A stretch of 64,000 bases of DNA from Microbacterium sp. CH12i (GTDB lineage: Bacteria > Actinomycetota > Actinomycetes > Actinomycetales > Microbacteriaceae). The notes beneath the pieces were generated by a model, which was not told the origin of the DNA, did no database searches, and saw only the letters and a list, made by a program, of their open reading frames with translations. The translations under genes were made by a program, and so were the position numbers. This document shows, piece after piece, positions 20,100-30,002 of the stretch; the stretch's first letter is position 1; every line of letters starts with the position of its first letter. The stretch lies in the NCBI RefSeq assembly GCF_000685355.1, contig NZ_JHET01000004.1, positions 62,001 through 126,000 of the forward strand. The letters run 5' to 3'.

Positions 20100-20230
20100 T
20101 GGAGATCTTCCTTATGACCGCATACGTACTGGTGTGGCCGATCGTGGTCATCGGCGTACTCACTGTGATCATCCGAGCATTCGTGAAGGATGCCCGTGAG
20201 GCAAAGCGAGAAGGCCGCCAGATAATCTGA
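20096..20230 (+). CDS. Small membrane subunit of the symporter
   Basis: 44 residues, below the usual size cutoff for gene callers. One membrane helix (about 8-28: TAYVLVWPIVVIGVLTVIIR) and a basic tail (FVKDAREAKREGRQII). It matches small partner proteins annotated as putative transporter small subunit next to SSS-family symporters. Its ATG overlaps the symporter stop; a second ATG follows at 20099. A strong terminator comes 14 bases after the stop, so the two genes form one complete unit. Confidence 0.75.
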   Translation: MMEIFLMTAYVLVWPIVVIGVLTVIIRAFVKDAREAKREGRQII

Positions 20231-20244
20231 CGACCCCCTAATAG

Positions 20245-20284
20245 AACGGGTGGCGACGGATCTCGCCGTCGCCACCCGTTTTTT
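20245..20284. terminator. Strong bidirectional terminator
   Basis: A perfect 15-bp stem (AACGGGTGGCGACGG with its complement, loop ATCTCG) followed by a T run. It ends the symporter unit on the plus strand and, read the other way, follows the tctA stop. Confidence 0.9.
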
Positions 20285-21814
20285 AGCGCTCGCGCAGCTG
20301 ATCTGCGATTTCGTCATCTACCGTACGGATTGTCGCGGTGTCGACATATGCCAGATCGGCTTCGAACCGCGCCTGACGGCGCTGCAGCCAGATGCCCAGC
20401 ACGATGATCACCATCATCGCCGAATAGATCCCGATTGAGACCGGACTCTTTACGAGATACAGCGCGTCACCCTGACTGATCGCCATGGCCTTGCGGAGCT
20501 GCTCTTCGGCCATCGGGCCGAGAATCGCTCCGACCACCATCGGCGACACCGGGTAACCATGCCTGCGCATGAAGAAACCGATCACGCCGAGCAACAGCAG
20601 CACGCCGATATCGAACACCGTGAAGTTCGCCGCATACGCACCGAGACCGGCGAACACAAGAATGCCGGAGTAAAGATACGGCCGCGGAATCTGCAGCACC
20701 TTCGCCCACCAACGGCAGGTTGAGGATGATCAGCACCACGTTGCCGATGTAGAGGCTCGCGATCAGCGCCCACACCAATGCCGGCTGCGTTTCGAACAGC
20801 AGCGGACCGGGACGAATCCCGTACGTCTGGAACGCCGAGATGATGATCGCCGCGGTCGCGGTCGTTGGAAGCCCGAGTGTCAACAGCGGCACCAGCACAC
20901 CCGCCGCAGCTGCGTTGTTGGCAGCCTCGGGCCCTGCGACACCCTCAATAGCGCCCTTGCCGAACTGCTGCCGATAGGGGTCTTTCGCAAGACGCTTCTC
21001 TGCTGCGTACGACAGGAAGGTTGCGACATCCGCACCGCCAGCCGGTATCGATCCGATCGGGAAACCGATCGCCGTGCCTCGCAGCCACGGCTTCCACGAC
21101 CTCTTCCAGTCGCTCTTACTCATCCAGGTTCGCCAGTTGCCTGAGATGGGGATGATCGGCAACGGTCCATTGCGCAACCGGGAGCCCACGTAAAGTGCCT
21201 CGCCGACGGCGAAGAGGCCGACAGCGACGATCACAACGTCGATACCGTCACCGAGGTTGGGGATGCTGAAGGTGAAGCGCGCCTGCCCCGTGAGCGTGTC
21301 TGTACCAACCAGACCGAGGAACAGCCCGATCGATAGTGAGAAGATGCCACGAACCGGACTCCCACCCAGCAGGGCCCCCACGGTCAGGAACGCGACGATC
21401 ATCAGAGCGAAGTAGTCGGCGGGTCCCAGCGTCACCGCAAAGTCAGCGATGATCGGCGCGAACAGCGTGAGCAACACCGTGGCGATAGTGCCGGCGATGA
21501 ACGAGCCGATTGCGGCTGTGGCCAGTGCGGAGGTGGCACGCCCCATCCGCGCCATCTTGTTGCCCTCGAGTGCCGTGACGATCGAGGCCGACTCCCCCGG
21601 TGTGTTCAACAGGATCGACGTCGTCGATCCGCCATACATTCCGCCGTAATATATGCCGGCGAACATGATGATCGCGCTGGTGACATCCAGGGTGTACGTC
21701 AAAGGCAACAGCAACGCCACGGTCATCGCAGGTCCGATGCCTGGCAGCACGCCCACGGCCGTACCCAGCAGCACTCCCACGAAAGCGAACAGTAAGTATT
21801 GCGGCTGCAGCGCG
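20283..21814 (-). pseudogene. tctA: Tripartite tricarboxylate transporter large permease (TctA), broken at both ends of the match
   Basis: Large membrane protein of the TctA family ([72 protein letters not shown]). The normal first dozen codons are missing: on the upstream side the match stops at ALQPQ and runs into a response-regulator remnant on the other strand. Near 20703 the frame breaks after NLPLVG and resumes as [15 protein letters not shown]; a few bases are missing there. The partner genes tctB and tctC are absent. TctA with TctB and TctC imports citrate-like carboxylates. Confidence 0.8.
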
Positions 21815-21973
21815 CAACCACTCTCTGCCAGCGAGGTCGCTGAAGAACTTGGCATGTCGAGGGTCAGTGCCCGCCGCTACCTGGAACGACTCGTCGAGTC
21901 AGGGCTGGCCCTGAGCTCGCCCACCTACGGCGGAGTCGGCCGACCCGAGCTGCGGTATCAGCTGCGCGGGTGA
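21815..21973 (+). pseudogene. 3' remnant of a CitB/DpiA-type response regulator
   Basis: The last 52 codons only: [20 protein letters not shown], then LERLVESG and a tail GVGRPELRYQLRG, the C-terminal DNA-binding helix-turn-helix of response regulators for citrate/malate-type two-component systems. The receiver domain and any sensor kinase are missing. It abuts the truncated 5' end of tctA, which such regulators often control, so one deletion probably removed everything between the two genes. It has no start codon of its own. Confidence 0.7.
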
Positions 21974-21979
21974 GTTCTA

Positions 21980-22666
21980 CTACCCAGGCCGAACGGAGAG
22001 GTCAGTGATCTGCGCGTCGCGCGGCAGATCGAGCGCAGCGAGGATGGTCGTCGCGACCGAGTCTGGATCGATGAAGAGCTCGGGGTCGTACTCACGCCCC
22101 TCCTGTTGATGCACGCGTGCTTGCATCGCCGTCGCGGTTCGTCCGGGGAAGATCGATGTCACCCGCACGCCGTTGTCGGCTTCTTCTTCACGCAAGGAGT
22201 CAGCAAGAGCCTTGAGACCATGTTTCGACGCCGCATACGCCGACCAATCGGCGTGAGCGCGGAGACCTGCGCCGGAGTTCACGAACACCACCTGACCGTG
22301 CGATACCCGCAAGACGGGCAGGAGCAGTCGCGTCAACTCGGCTGGAGAGACGAGGTTCACCGCCAGCTGCTTCTCCCAGAGGGTCGGCGAGAGATCAGCA
22401 ACCGGTCCGAGGTCGACGATGCCAGCGACATGCACCAGCGAGTCAATCCGCTTCGGCAGGTGCTGCTTCGAGAGTGCCCACGACAGGCGCCCTGGCTGGG
22501 CAAGGTCGCCGACCAACGTCAATGCACCGGGAAACTCTGCGGCGATCTCGCGGGCACGACCTGCATCCCTGGCGAAAAGAACGAGCTCCTCACCCCGGTC
22601 CAGCAACCGACGAGCGAGAGCCTTGCCAATGCCAGACCCGGCACCGGTGATCAGGTGCACGGCCAT
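21980..22666 (-). CDS. Short-chain dehydrogenase/reductase
   Basis: 228 residues with the classical SDR set: cofactor motif TGAGSGIGKALARRL (7-21), HVAG (family NNAG) near residue 76, and catalytic SAYAASKHGLKAL (Tyr-x-x-x-Lys) near 140-150. A soluble NAD(P)-dependent oxidoreductase of unknown substrate. The ATG at 22666 lies one base from the rsfS stop, so it is the last gene of the nadD-rsfS operon. Confidence 0.88.
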   Translation of the reverse strand: MAVHLITGAGSGIGKALARRLLDRGEELVLFARDAGRAREIAAEFPGALTLVGDLAQPGRLSWALSKQHLPKRIDSLVHVAGIVDLGPVADLSPTLWEKQLAVNLVSPAELTRLLLPVLRVSHGQVVFVNSGAGLRAHADWSAYAASKHGLKALADSLREEEADNGVRVTSIFPGRTATAMQARVHQQEGREYDPELFIDPDSVATTILAALDLPRDAQITDLSVRPG

Positions 22667-22667
22667 G

Positions 22668-23051
22668 TTAGGGACGATCGGTGGTGGCAGGCTCCGCGAC
22701 ATCGATAGGAACGACTGGGCAGTCCTTCCAGAGCCGCTCAAGGCCGTAGTACACGCGCTCTTCACCGTGGAAGACGTGCACGATGAGGTCACCGAAGTCC
22801 AGCAGCACCCAGCGGGACTCCTGACGACCCTCGCGCCGCACGCGCTTGTGACCGGACTCGAGAAGCTGGTCCTCGATCTCATCGGCGATCGCGGCGACGT
22901 TACGCTCGCTGTTACCGGTGACGATCAAGAAGATGTCGACGAGCGGAAGCGGCTCTGAAACGTTCAGCGCGACAAGATCTTCACCGCCCTTGGATACAGC
23001 AGCGGCAGCAGCGATCTGCAGCATTTCTTCGGCGTTTTCAGGTGATTGCAT
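22668..23051 (-). CDS. rsfS: Ribosome silencing factor
   Basis: 127 residues matching RsfS: LPLVDIFLIVTGNSERNVAAIADEIEDQLLESG region and the motif WVLLDFGDLIVHVFHGEERVYYGLERLW split across residues 78-108. RsfS binds L14 on the 50S subunit and blocks subunit joining when nutrients fall. The start overlaps the stop of the upstream acidic membrane protein as TAATG, so it is translated by coupling. Partner order nadD - membrane protein - rsfS is conserved in this family of bacteria. Confidence 0.92.
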   Translation of the reverse strand: MQSPENAEEMLQIAAAAAVSKGGEDLVALNVSEPLPLVDIFLIVTGNSERNVAAIADEIEDQLLESGHKRVRREGRQESRWVLLDFGDLIVHVFHGEERVYYGLERLWKDCPVVPIDVAEPATTDRP

Positions 23052-24283
23052 TAGAACACATTCGTAGTAAATGCCACGATCAACGCCACAGCGAGAGCGA
23101 GCGCAAGGCCGCCCGCCGTGATCGCCAGCGTCAGCATGAGCTTGTTGCCCTTTTCAGGCGCCGGGGGTCGGATGACCTCACCGGCAGGTTTGATGGTGCT
23201 GACCGCAGAGCTTGCCGCGATCGGTGTGGGAGAGGACGACAGCGCCAGTTCGCCGTCGATGAGGACAGCATCTGCTTCTTTGCCGTCCGTGGTGCCGTGC
23301 GCATGGCCCTGCGAGCCAATTCCGCGCGGAAGATCGTAGCTACCAGTGATCAGAACCTCGCCGGTGGAGGCGACCGGCCCAGAGAGCGATCCACCGTTCG
23401 GCGAAGGATTGAAGATGAGAGTGTTCGGTGCGAGGTGTTGAGATCCGCCGGAATCCGATGTGATCAGCTCGTCGAAGGACGGCGTAAATGCCGGAGCTGC
23501 CGCCTGATCGCTCAGGAGCCCCCTGCCGAAGGTCGGATTGACGACGGGGCGCTCTCCGGTGTCGATCGGGTCGGCGACCGGAAGGTCCGTGTTCCCGTCT
23601 TCAGCGTCGTCCTCATCGTCATCGTCCGCCACGATGCCCAGTTCACTGATGTCGGCGTCGGAGTCCTCAGCGTCGTCAGCGTCCTCCGCGTCCTCAATCA
23701 CGGCGGCCTCACCGGTCGAGTCTGCGGCGGTCACTGCGCTTACGGGCGCAACATCGATCACGACTTCGTCGTCGGTGTCATCGTCGAGGTCAGCGTCGAG
23801 ATCGGTGCCAGCACCGGAGCTCTGGGCCGAACCTGCTCCGAACGTCGGCAGCCCGGACACCATACCGTCATCCGGCTTCTGCGCGTGGTCCTGTTGCTGT
23901 TCGCTATCGGATTCGTGAACAGTGTCACCCGACTCGTGCTCGTCGCGTGATTCCTCAGGGACGATCACGGGCAACGATGCTGTGCGGATGCGCTCGTGCT
24001 CGCGCGCTTGGCGTCGAGTAAGCCGCGATCCATCCAGGCTCGCATCGGAGTCGGGCGTCGGAGCGGAGTCCGCTGAAGCGGACTCATCGGCAGCGGACTT
24101 ATCGACAACAGGCTCGACTACGACCGACTCGACGGGGTTCTCCGTCGAGGATTCAGGAGCTTCAGCCGCTGCGGCGGCCGCCGCTTGTTCTTCGCTGATC
24201 ACCGGCGTCGCGCCGGTGAGACGAATCTCCCGCAGCTGTTTGCGGGTCAGCGGCTGGTTCCCCTGCTGATCCGGTGTACTCAT
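23051..24283 (-). CDS. Acidic tail-anchored membrane protein of unknown function
   Basis: 410 residues. The N-terminus is basic and helical ([16 protein letters not shown]) and a similar segment, [18 protein letters not shown], recurs near residue 88: a repeated short motif. Then a very acidic, low-complexity stretch (about 110-255), a proline/serine region, and one membrane helix at about 380-405, four to six residues from the C-terminus. This layout puts nearly all of the protein in the cytoplasm. It overlaps nadD (ATGA) and rsfS (TAATG). I know of no function. Confidence 0.75.
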   Translation of the reverse strand: MSTPDQQGNQPLTRKQLREIRLTGATPVISEEQAAAAAAAEAPESSTENPVESVVVEPVVDKSAADESASADSAPTPDSDASLDGSRLTRRQAREHERIRTASLPVIVPEESRDEHESGDTVHESDSEQQQDHAQKPDDGMVSGLPTFGAGSAQSSGAGTDLDADLDDDTDDEVVIDVAPVSAVTAADSTGEAAVIEDAEDADDAEDSDADISELGIVADDDDEDDAEDGNTDLPVADPIDTGERPVVNPTFGRGLLSDQAAAPAFTPSFDELITSDSGGSQHLAPNTLIFNPSPNGGSLSGPVASTGEVLITGSYDLPRGIGSQGHAHGTTDGKEADAVLIDGELALSSSPTPIAASSAVSTIKPAGEVIRPPAPEKGNKLMLTLAITAGGLALALAVALIVAFTTNVF

Positions 24284-24881
24284 TCCTTGCTCCGATACAG
24301 ATGATATTTCGCGATGTACTGAACGACTCCGTCGGGCACGAGATACCAGACCGGCTGATCATCGCTCACACGCGCTCGGCATGCGTCGAGGAAATAGAAA
24401 GCGCAGGCACCTCTAGTTGGCTGACGTTTTCAGTCGGGAGGCCAGCTGTACTCAGAACGTGTCCTGGGCGAGAGACCGCGACGAAGTGGGCCAACTCCCA
24501 CAACTCATCATGGTCCCTCCAACTGAGAATTTGCGCTACGGCATCAGCTCCGGTGATGAAGAACAGTTCCGCATCCGGTCGCTCCGCCTTCAGATCACGA
24601 AGAGTGTCGATCGTGTAAGTCGGGCCTTGGCGATTGATGTCGACACGGCTCACGGTGAACTGCGGGTTGGATGCCGTGGCGATCACCGTCATCAGATAAC
24701 GATGCTCGCTCTGGGTGACGTTCGACTTCTGCCAGGGATGGCCAGTCGGAACAAACACAACCTCATCAAGGTCGAAGGAGTGCGCGACCTCGCTCGCCGC
24801 GACCAAGTGCCCGTGATGGATCGGGTCGAATGTCCCGCCCATCACTCCGATTCGCGGAGCGCGCGTGGTCGTGATCTCCAT
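24280..24881 (-). pseudogene. nadD: Nicotinate-nucleotide adenylyltransferase, frameshifted (probably a sequencing error)
   Basis: Makes deamido-NAD from nicotinate mononucleotide. The nucleotidyltransferase motif [12 protein letters not shown] is at 15-26, and SXTXXR-type ISST near residue 164. As read, the protein stops at 171 residues (THAERV). One extra base near 24383 gives [20 protein letters not shown], then QYIAKYHLY, the normal end, with a stop at 24280 that overlaps the next start by ATGA. That exact overlap supports the correction. Confidence 0.9.
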
Positions 24882-24886
24882 ATGCC

Positions 24887-25111
24887 CTAGTGGCCGTGTC
24901 CTGCCCCGTGTCCGTCTTTGCCGTGCCGCTCAGCCCAGGCTTCTGCCTTGGCTGAGTGCCGGTTTGCGACGTTGCGGTACGAAAAAGTAACGAGTCCGAG
25001 TAGCGCGAACAGCCCCGCGGCGATGAGGCCGAAAATGACGGTCTCCAGCGCCACGTTTCCGTGGTGCTCCGTTTCGGCGGCTGCCATCGCAAGCTGTGCG
25101 ACGAGGTTCAT
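24887..25111 (-). CDS. Small histidine-tailed membrane protein
   Basis: 74 residues: one helix at about 22-44 ([20 protein letters not shown]), a charged segment, and a His/Gly-rich end ([12 protein letters not shown]). It lies between proA and nadD, 5 bases before nadD, and is probably part of that operon. The tail could bind a metal, which is inference only. Function unknown. Confidence 0.65.
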   Translation of the reverse strand: MNLVAQLAMAAAETEHHGNVALETVIFGLIAAGLFALLGLVTFSYRNVANRHSAKAEAWAERHGKDGHGAGHGH

Positions 25112-25163
25112 CCTGACTCCGTTTCGTGACCGGGTGCGATAAGACGCTCCTTCATCCTATCGC

Positions 25164-26459
25164 TCAGCCTCGAGTCTGACCCGACCCACGCGCCAGCCAC
25201 TTTGTGCTGGTGAGCTCAGAAAGACCCATCGGACCGCGCGCGTGCAACTTCTGGGTGGAAATGCCCACCTCTGCGCCGAAACCGAACTCGGCACCGTCGG
25301 TGAATCTGGTCGATGCGTTGGCCATCACTACCGCCGAATCGACCTCGGCGAGGAACCGCTCAATGTTGCGAGCGTCATTCGTGATGATCGACTCGGTATG
25401 TCCGGTGCTGTACTTGCGAATGTGCGCGAGTGCGTCGTCAAGAGTGTCGACGACCTTGATCGCGATGTCGAGGCTGAGATACTCCGTCGCCCAGTCTTCT
25501 TCGGTAGCAGGGATGACGTTGCTGACGAGACCGGCAACCATGTCGTCGCCGTGTACGGTCACGCCTTCGCTCTGCAGTGCACTGGCGACCACAGGAATGA
25601 GCCGGGGCGCCGCCTGACGAAGCACCAACACCGTCTCGACGGCGTTGCAGACACTGGGACGCTGCACCTTCGCGTTGACCACGATGTCGCGGGCCCAGTC
25701 ATCCGGCGCACTCTCATCAAGCACGATGTGAACGACGCCGGCACCGGTCTCTATGACCGGCACCGTTGACTCGGTCACCACCGTCTCGATCAACGCGGCG
25801 CTGCCACGCGGTACGAGCACGTCAACGAAGCCACGGCCGTGCATGAGCGCCTTCGCGCCGTCCCTTCCAAAATCATCGACAGTCTGAATTGCCTCTGGCG
25901 TGATGCCGACGCTCTCGAGCGCCCCGCGCATGATCCCTACGAGTACGGTGTTCGACTCTCGAGCGGCGCTGCCGCCGCGCAGGACGCTCGCGTTTCCGGA
26001 GCGCAACGCGAGGGCTGCGATGTCGACGGTGACGTTCGGTCGTGCCTCGTAGATCGCACCAACGACGCCGAAAGGCACTCGCACCTGCTCTAGCGCGACG
26101 CCATTGGGCATGCGATGCCCGCCGATGACCTGTCCAACCGGGTCGGCGAGGGCTGCGACCTCGCGAACAGCCGATGCGAGAGCAGCGACACGCTTCTCGT
26201 CGAGGCGGAGACGGTCGACCAGGGACTCGGCGATGCCATTCTCACGCCCGCGCTCGATGTCACGGGTATTCGCCTCGATGATGGTTGTTGTGTTCGCTTC
26301 TAGCGCCTGCGCGATGGATTCGAGCGCACGCGCCTTCTCATCGCTGGTGAGGCGGGCTGTCGCACGCGAGGCCTCTTTGGCGCGACTGAGGCGATCCTGA
26401 GAGGTCTCGGTCGTCGCGTTGGTCTCAGTCGTGTCGGTTGATTCGGCAACGGCGGTCAT
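25164..26459 (-). CDS. proA: Gamma-glutamyl phosphate reductase
   Basis: 431 residues, second enzyme of proline synthesis, reducing gamma-glutamyl phosphate to the semialdehyde with NADPH. The catalytic cysteine is in VQRPSVCNAVETVLVL; other family stretches are FGVVGAIYEARPNVTVD and the C-terminal GPMGLSELTSTKW. It follows proB at 48 bases, and the two enzymes work in sequence on an unstable intermediate. Confidence 0.95.
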   Translation of the reverse strand: MTAVAESTDTTETNATTETSQDRLSRAKEASRATARLTSDEKARALESIAQALEANTTTIIEANTRDIERGRENGIAESLVDRLRLDEKRVAALASAVREVAALADPVGQVIGGHRMPNGVALEQVRVPFGVVGAIYEARPNVTVDIAALALRSGNASVLRGGSAARESNTVLVGIMRGALESVGITPEAIQTVDDFGRDGAKALMHGRGFVDVLVPRGSAALIETVVTESTVPVIETGAGVVHIVLDESAPDDWARDIVVNAKVQRPSVCNAVETVLVLRQAAPRLIPVVASALQSEGVTVHGDDMVAGLVSNVIPATEEDWATEYLSLDIAIKVVDTLDDALAHIRKYSTGHTESIITNDARNIERFLAEVDSAVVMANASTRFTDGAEFGFGAEVGISTQKLHARGPMGLSELTSTKWLARGSGQTRG

Positions 26460-26507
26460 GCGGTCAGTTTACCGAGACCAGAGGCCCTCAGGGGCCTTCG
26501 TGACGCC

Positions 26508-28864
<2,357 letters not shown>

Positions 28865-28877
28865 TTAGATACGCGGA

Positions 28878-28901
28878 CGGGGCGAGCCGAAGCCCGCCCC
28901 G
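28878..28901. terminator. Hairpin between rpmA and obgE
   Basis: CGGGGCG and CGCCCCG arms with an inner GC/GC pair around a tetraloop (TTCG on the minus strand). No T-run follows, so it may slow transcription or stabilise the rpmA message rather than end it. Confidence 0.4.
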
Positions 28902-28925
28902 AACCGGATGTGTGTTGTGCAGCGA

Positions 28926-29189
28926 CTACTGTGCAGCAGCAGCGGCGACGATGTTGATGACCTTGCGGCCACCCTTCGCGCCGAACTCGACCGCGCCCGC
29001 TTCGAGAGCGAACAGCGTGTCGTCGCCTCCACGGCCGACGTTGACGCCGGGGTGGAAGTGGGTGCCGCGCTGGCGGACGATGATCTCGCCTGCGCTGACC
29101 TTCTGGCCGCCGAAGCGCTTCACGCCGAGGCGCTGGGCGTTAGAGTCACGACCGTTACGGGTGGAGCTTGCGCCCTTTTTGTGTGCCAT
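28926..29189 (-). CDS. rpmA: 50S ribosomal protein L27
   Basis: 87 residues. [17 protein letters not shown] is the full L27 N-terminus reaching toward the peptidyl-transferase centre; [10 protein letters not shown] and the [20 protein letters not shown] region follow. Start at 29189, 20 bases after the rplU stop. The upstream rplU is frameshifted in this sequence. Confidence 0.97.
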   Translation of the reverse strand: MAHKKGASSTRNGRDSNAQRLGVKRFGGQKVSAGEIIVRQRGTHFHPGVNVGRGGDDTLFALEAGAVEFGAKGGRKVINIVAAAAAQ

Positions 29190-29209
29190 GTCCTGAGCCT
29201 CTTCTGTGC

Positions 29210-29517
29210 TTACTTGATGCCGGTGATCTTGACGCGGGTCAGGTCCTGACGGTGGCCCTGGCGCTTCTTGTAACCGGTCTTGTTCTTGAACTTCTGGATG
29301 ACGATCTTCGGGCCGCGGAGGTTAGCGATGACCTCAGCAGTCACCTTCACCTTCGCCAGCTTGTCGCGTCGGTGGTCACCGTTGCGCCGTCGACGAGAAG
29401 CACAGCGGCAAGCTCGATCTTCTCGCCCTGACCAGCCCGAACACGATCGAGCTGAACGATCGTGCCGACCTCGACCTTCTCCTGCCGTCCACCGGCGCGC
29501 ACAACTGCGTAAACCAC
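29210..29517 (-). pseudogene. rplU: 50S ribosomal protein L21, frameshifted (probably a sequencing error)
   Basis: From a GTG at 29517 the sequence reads [19 protein letters not shown], the L21 N-terminus, then [19 protein letters not shown]. After VTTDA the frame breaks; one G added near 29365 (GCGACAAG to GCGGACAAG) gives [19 protein letters not shown] and ends [21 protein letters not shown] at 29210, the normal end. Corrected length about 103 residues. An ATG at 29522 is in another frame and is not the start. Confidence 0.92.
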
Positions 29518-29663
29518 TTCATACCTGTTTCGTTGGGGAGCTCACGGCTCCGTAAATCTCGCGGAAAGACTTTGCTTGCGTGCGTCGCAAGTCTGACGGG
29601 TGCGAGCAAAAGGCTCTACTGCGCCACCCCGTGGGGACGGTTCAGTTCACGCACCAAGGGACA

Positions 29664-29692
29664 ACTTTACCGGATAGAAGCCTGAGCCGCAA
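29664..29692 (-). promoter_or_regulatory. Probable promoter of rplU-rpmA-obgE
   Basis: On the minus strand a -35 TTGCGG (29692-29687), a 17-base spacer and a -10 TAAAGT (29669-29664) lie about 140 bases upstream of the rplU start, leaving a leader long enough for regulation. Confidence 0.4.
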
Positions 29693-29729
29693 AGCGAGCC
29701 ATTGCCGTGTCGCGCAGCCGTAGTATCAC

Positions 29730-30002
29730 GTGGTGACCATTCTGATCGATGACCCCATCTGGCCCGCACACGGGCGTCTATGGGCTCACCTCGTCAGCGA
29801 CAACAACCTCGACGAACTGCACGACTTCGCGAGTCGTAATGCTATTCCCATCAGGGCCTTTGACCTTGACCACTACGACGTCCCTGAAGACGCGCTCCCC
29901 CGGCTCATCGCCGCCGGCGCTCATCACGTCGGCGGCAAAGAGCTCACTCGGAGACTGATTGCCTCAGGACTCCGAGTCCGCGCTCGCGACCGGCGCCACT
30001 GA
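29730..30002 (+). CDS. DUF4031 domain-containing protein
   Basis: 90 residues covering the DUF4031 family: VTILIDDPIWPAHGRLWAHL at the N-terminus, FDLDHYDVP near 44-52 and GAHHVGGKELTRRL near 63-76. Small, cytosolic, widely found in actinobacteria; function not known. Starts at GTG 29730 or 29733. It runs against rne and overlaps its end by 39 bases. Confidence 0.8.
   Translation: MVTILIDDPIWPAHGRLWAHLVSDNNLDELHDFASRNAIPIRAFDLDHYDVPEDALPRLIAAGAHHVGGKELTRRLIASGLRVRARDRRH

Noticed and set aside
29376-29609. ATG at 29522 as the start of L21
   Set aside because: It is in another frame and gives no L21 sequence; the GTG at 29517 does.
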